Source: Rhodobacteraceae bacterium UBA1957 (lineage in GTDB: Bacteria; Pseudomonadota; Alphaproteobacteria; Rhodobacterales; Rhodobacteraceae). Taken from it: a DNA stretch of 16,317 bases. Position numbers and translations under genes: made by a program. Of this stretch, positions 15,267 through 16,317 are shown piece by piece (position 1 is the stretch's first letter; every line of letters starts with the position of its first letter). The DNA lies in assembly GCA_002336405.1 (NCBI GenBank), contig DDEJ01000058.1, positions 6,184 to 22,500 of the forward strand, written 5' to 3'. The notes under the pieces were generated by a model. That model saw only the letters and a program-made list of their open reading frames with translations. It did not search any database and had not been told where the DNA came from.

Positions 15267-16229
15267 ATGGCACTGGAAGACGCGAAAACCCAAGTTGATC
15301 ATGCTTTTACCCGAGTGGAACGGCGCGGGTTAAGTTTTGAAAACGCCTTTGGCGGTGCGACCTCCTTTTTGCGCCGGCGCTACAGCAAGGACTTGTCTGG
15401 CGTCGATCTGGCGGTCACTGGCGTGCCATTTGATCAAGCGGTGACCAATCGGCCTGGCACCCGCCTGGGTCCCCGAGCAATCCGCGAGGCCAGCGCGCTG
15501 CAAACCTATGATCCGCCCTATGGGTGGGGCTTTGATCCCATGAGCGCGTTTGATATCGTCGATTATGGTGATCTGGCGTTTGATTATGCCAAGACCAGTG
15601 ACTTTCCCGACGCCTTGACCGCGCATATCAAAACCATTCTTCAAGCAGGCGCCGCCAGTCTTGTGCTGGGGGGGGATCATTTCATTTCGTTTCCGATACT
15701 GCGCGCCTATGCCGAAAAATACGGACCTGTGTCGCTGTTGCAGTTTGACGCCCATTCCGACACTTGGCCCGATGACGATATGGCGCGGATTGATCACGGG
15801 ACGATGTTTTACAAAGCGGTTAAGCTGGGTCTTATCGATCCTGCCACTTCGGTACAGGTCGGTATACGCACCGAAAATGCTGATACTTTGGGGATCAATA
15901 CGCTTGACGCGCGGACGGTGCATGAAACCGGGCCACTGGCGACTGCGGCTAAAATCAAACAGATCATCGGCGCGCGCCCGACCTATCTCAGCTTTGACAT
16001 CGACTGTCTTGACCCGGCCTATGCCCCGGGCACGGGTACCCCTGTTTGGGGCGGGCTGACCAGTGCGCAGGTGGCGATTATTCTGCGCGAGCTGGCTGGG
16101 ATTAACGTGGTGGGGGCGGATGTGGTTGAGGTGTCGCCCCCCTATGATCCCGCGGGCATTACTGCGGTGGCAGGGGCGCATGTGGCGATGGAACTGATCT
16201 GTCTGTGGGGGTGGACAAGGCGCGGCTGA
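15267..16229 (+). CDS. speB: Agmatinase-family ureohydrolase
   Basis: Binuclear manganese ureohydrolase of 320 aa that releases urea from a guanidino compound; agmatine to putrescine is the classic reaction. Mn ligands are H138 (GGDH), D161, H163 and D165 (FDAHSD), and D244 and D246 (SFDIDCLDP). The catalytic Glu equivalent is E288 in VVEVSPPYD. GTGTPVWGGL is close to the arginase/agmatinase consensus. The early block NRPGTRLGPRAIREAS matches the agmatinase/guanidinobutyrase branch rather than arginase, but the sub-branch (agmatine, guanidinobutyrate or guanidinopropionate) is not settled, so the symbol is tentative. GAGAG (15256-15260) supports ATG 15267; an ATG at 15262 is out of frame. It lies 53 bp after the M20 gene. 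No clear terminator follows in the 88 bases to the window end. Confidence 0.9.
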   Translation: MALEDAKTQVDHAFTRVERRGLSFENAFGGATSFLRRRYSKDLSGVDLAVTGVPFDQAVTNRPGTRLGPRAIREASALQTYDPPYGWGFDPMSAFDIVDYGDLAFDYAKTSDFPDALTAHIKTILQAGAASLVLGGDHFISFPILRAYAEKYGPVSLLQFDAHSDTWPDDDMARIDHGTMFYKAVKLGLIDPATSVQVGIRTENADTLGINTLDARTVHETGPLATAAKIKQIIGARPTYLSFDIDCLDPAYAPGTGTPVWGGLTSAQVAIILRELAGINVVGADVVEVSPPYDPAGITAVAGAHVAMELICLWGWTRRG

Positions 16230-16282
16230 TTGCAGCGTTGAAGCGCGTTCGGCATGACAAAGATTGCATAATATGTGAGGTT

Positions 16283-16300
16283 TTGACATCCCGAAATGTC
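16283..16300. promoter_or_regulatory. TTGACA with overlapping inverted repeat at window end
   Basis: TTGACA (16283-16288), a consensus -35 hexamer, overlaps the inverted repeat GACAT (16285-16289) and ATGTC (16296-16300) with a six-base spacer. It lies 54 bases after the ureohydrolase stop and may belong to a gene beyond the window. There is no clear -10 hexamer before the window ends, so this is tentative. Confidence 0.25.
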
Positions 16301-16317
16301 CCTTTTGTTTAGGCCCG

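Noticed and set aside
15330..16289. Long minus-strand open frame of 319 codons opposite the ureohydrolase gene
   Set aside because: It is a shadow of a clearly functional gene on the plus strand, Arg/His-rich and without recognisable motifs.

Overview
This 16.3 kb window looks like chromosomal DNA of an alphaproteobacterium, most likely a marine Rhodobacterales/Roseobacter-type organism. The basis is recognition of gene families and of a perfect palindrome resembling the Iron-Rhodo-box described for this order; no database search was possible. Apart from one dead IS481-type transposase at the left edge, it is dense single-copy coding sequence. There are no rRNA or tRNA genes and no CRISPR array.

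Layout. (1) 1-629: remnant of an IS481-family transposase, with three in-frame stops and a lost catalytic Asp. (2) 748-4609: cell-envelope and housekeeping genes. A secreted M48 metalloprotease with C-terminal TPRs (minus) is divergent from a class I/II PLP aminotransferase (plus), followed by a periplasmic N-acetylmuramoyl-L-alanine amidase with AMIN and Amidase_3 domains (plus). (3) 4705-7597, minus strand: an apparent three-gene unit of nucleoside hydrolase, GNAT acetyltransferase and SelO protein AMPylase. (4) 7598-7886: a 289-bp divergent intergenic region with a perfect 15-bp iron-box palindrome and a weaker upstream copy. (5) 7887-13072, plus strand: an apparently iron-controlled operon of a secreted DUF4856 protein with an EF-hand-like loop, a membrane di-iron hydroxylase of the fatty-acid hydroxylase/sterol desaturase superfamily, a periplasmic Fe3+-binding protein and a fused two-domain Fe3+ ABC permease. 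A strong hairpin separates the first two genes. No ABC ATPase gene is present. (6) 13147-13986, minus: MazG. (7) 14050-16229, plus: an M20 amidohydrolase and an agmatinase-family ureohydrolase, probably co-transcribed.

The part most worth attention is the iron operon. It combines a standard periplasmic ferric-iron binding protein and permease with two partners not usual in textbook FbpABC loci, a DUF4856 protein and a membrane di-iron hydroxylase, and it omits the ATPase. The control element, operon order and close gene packing support a joint role in iron acquisition. What the first two proteins do there is unknown.
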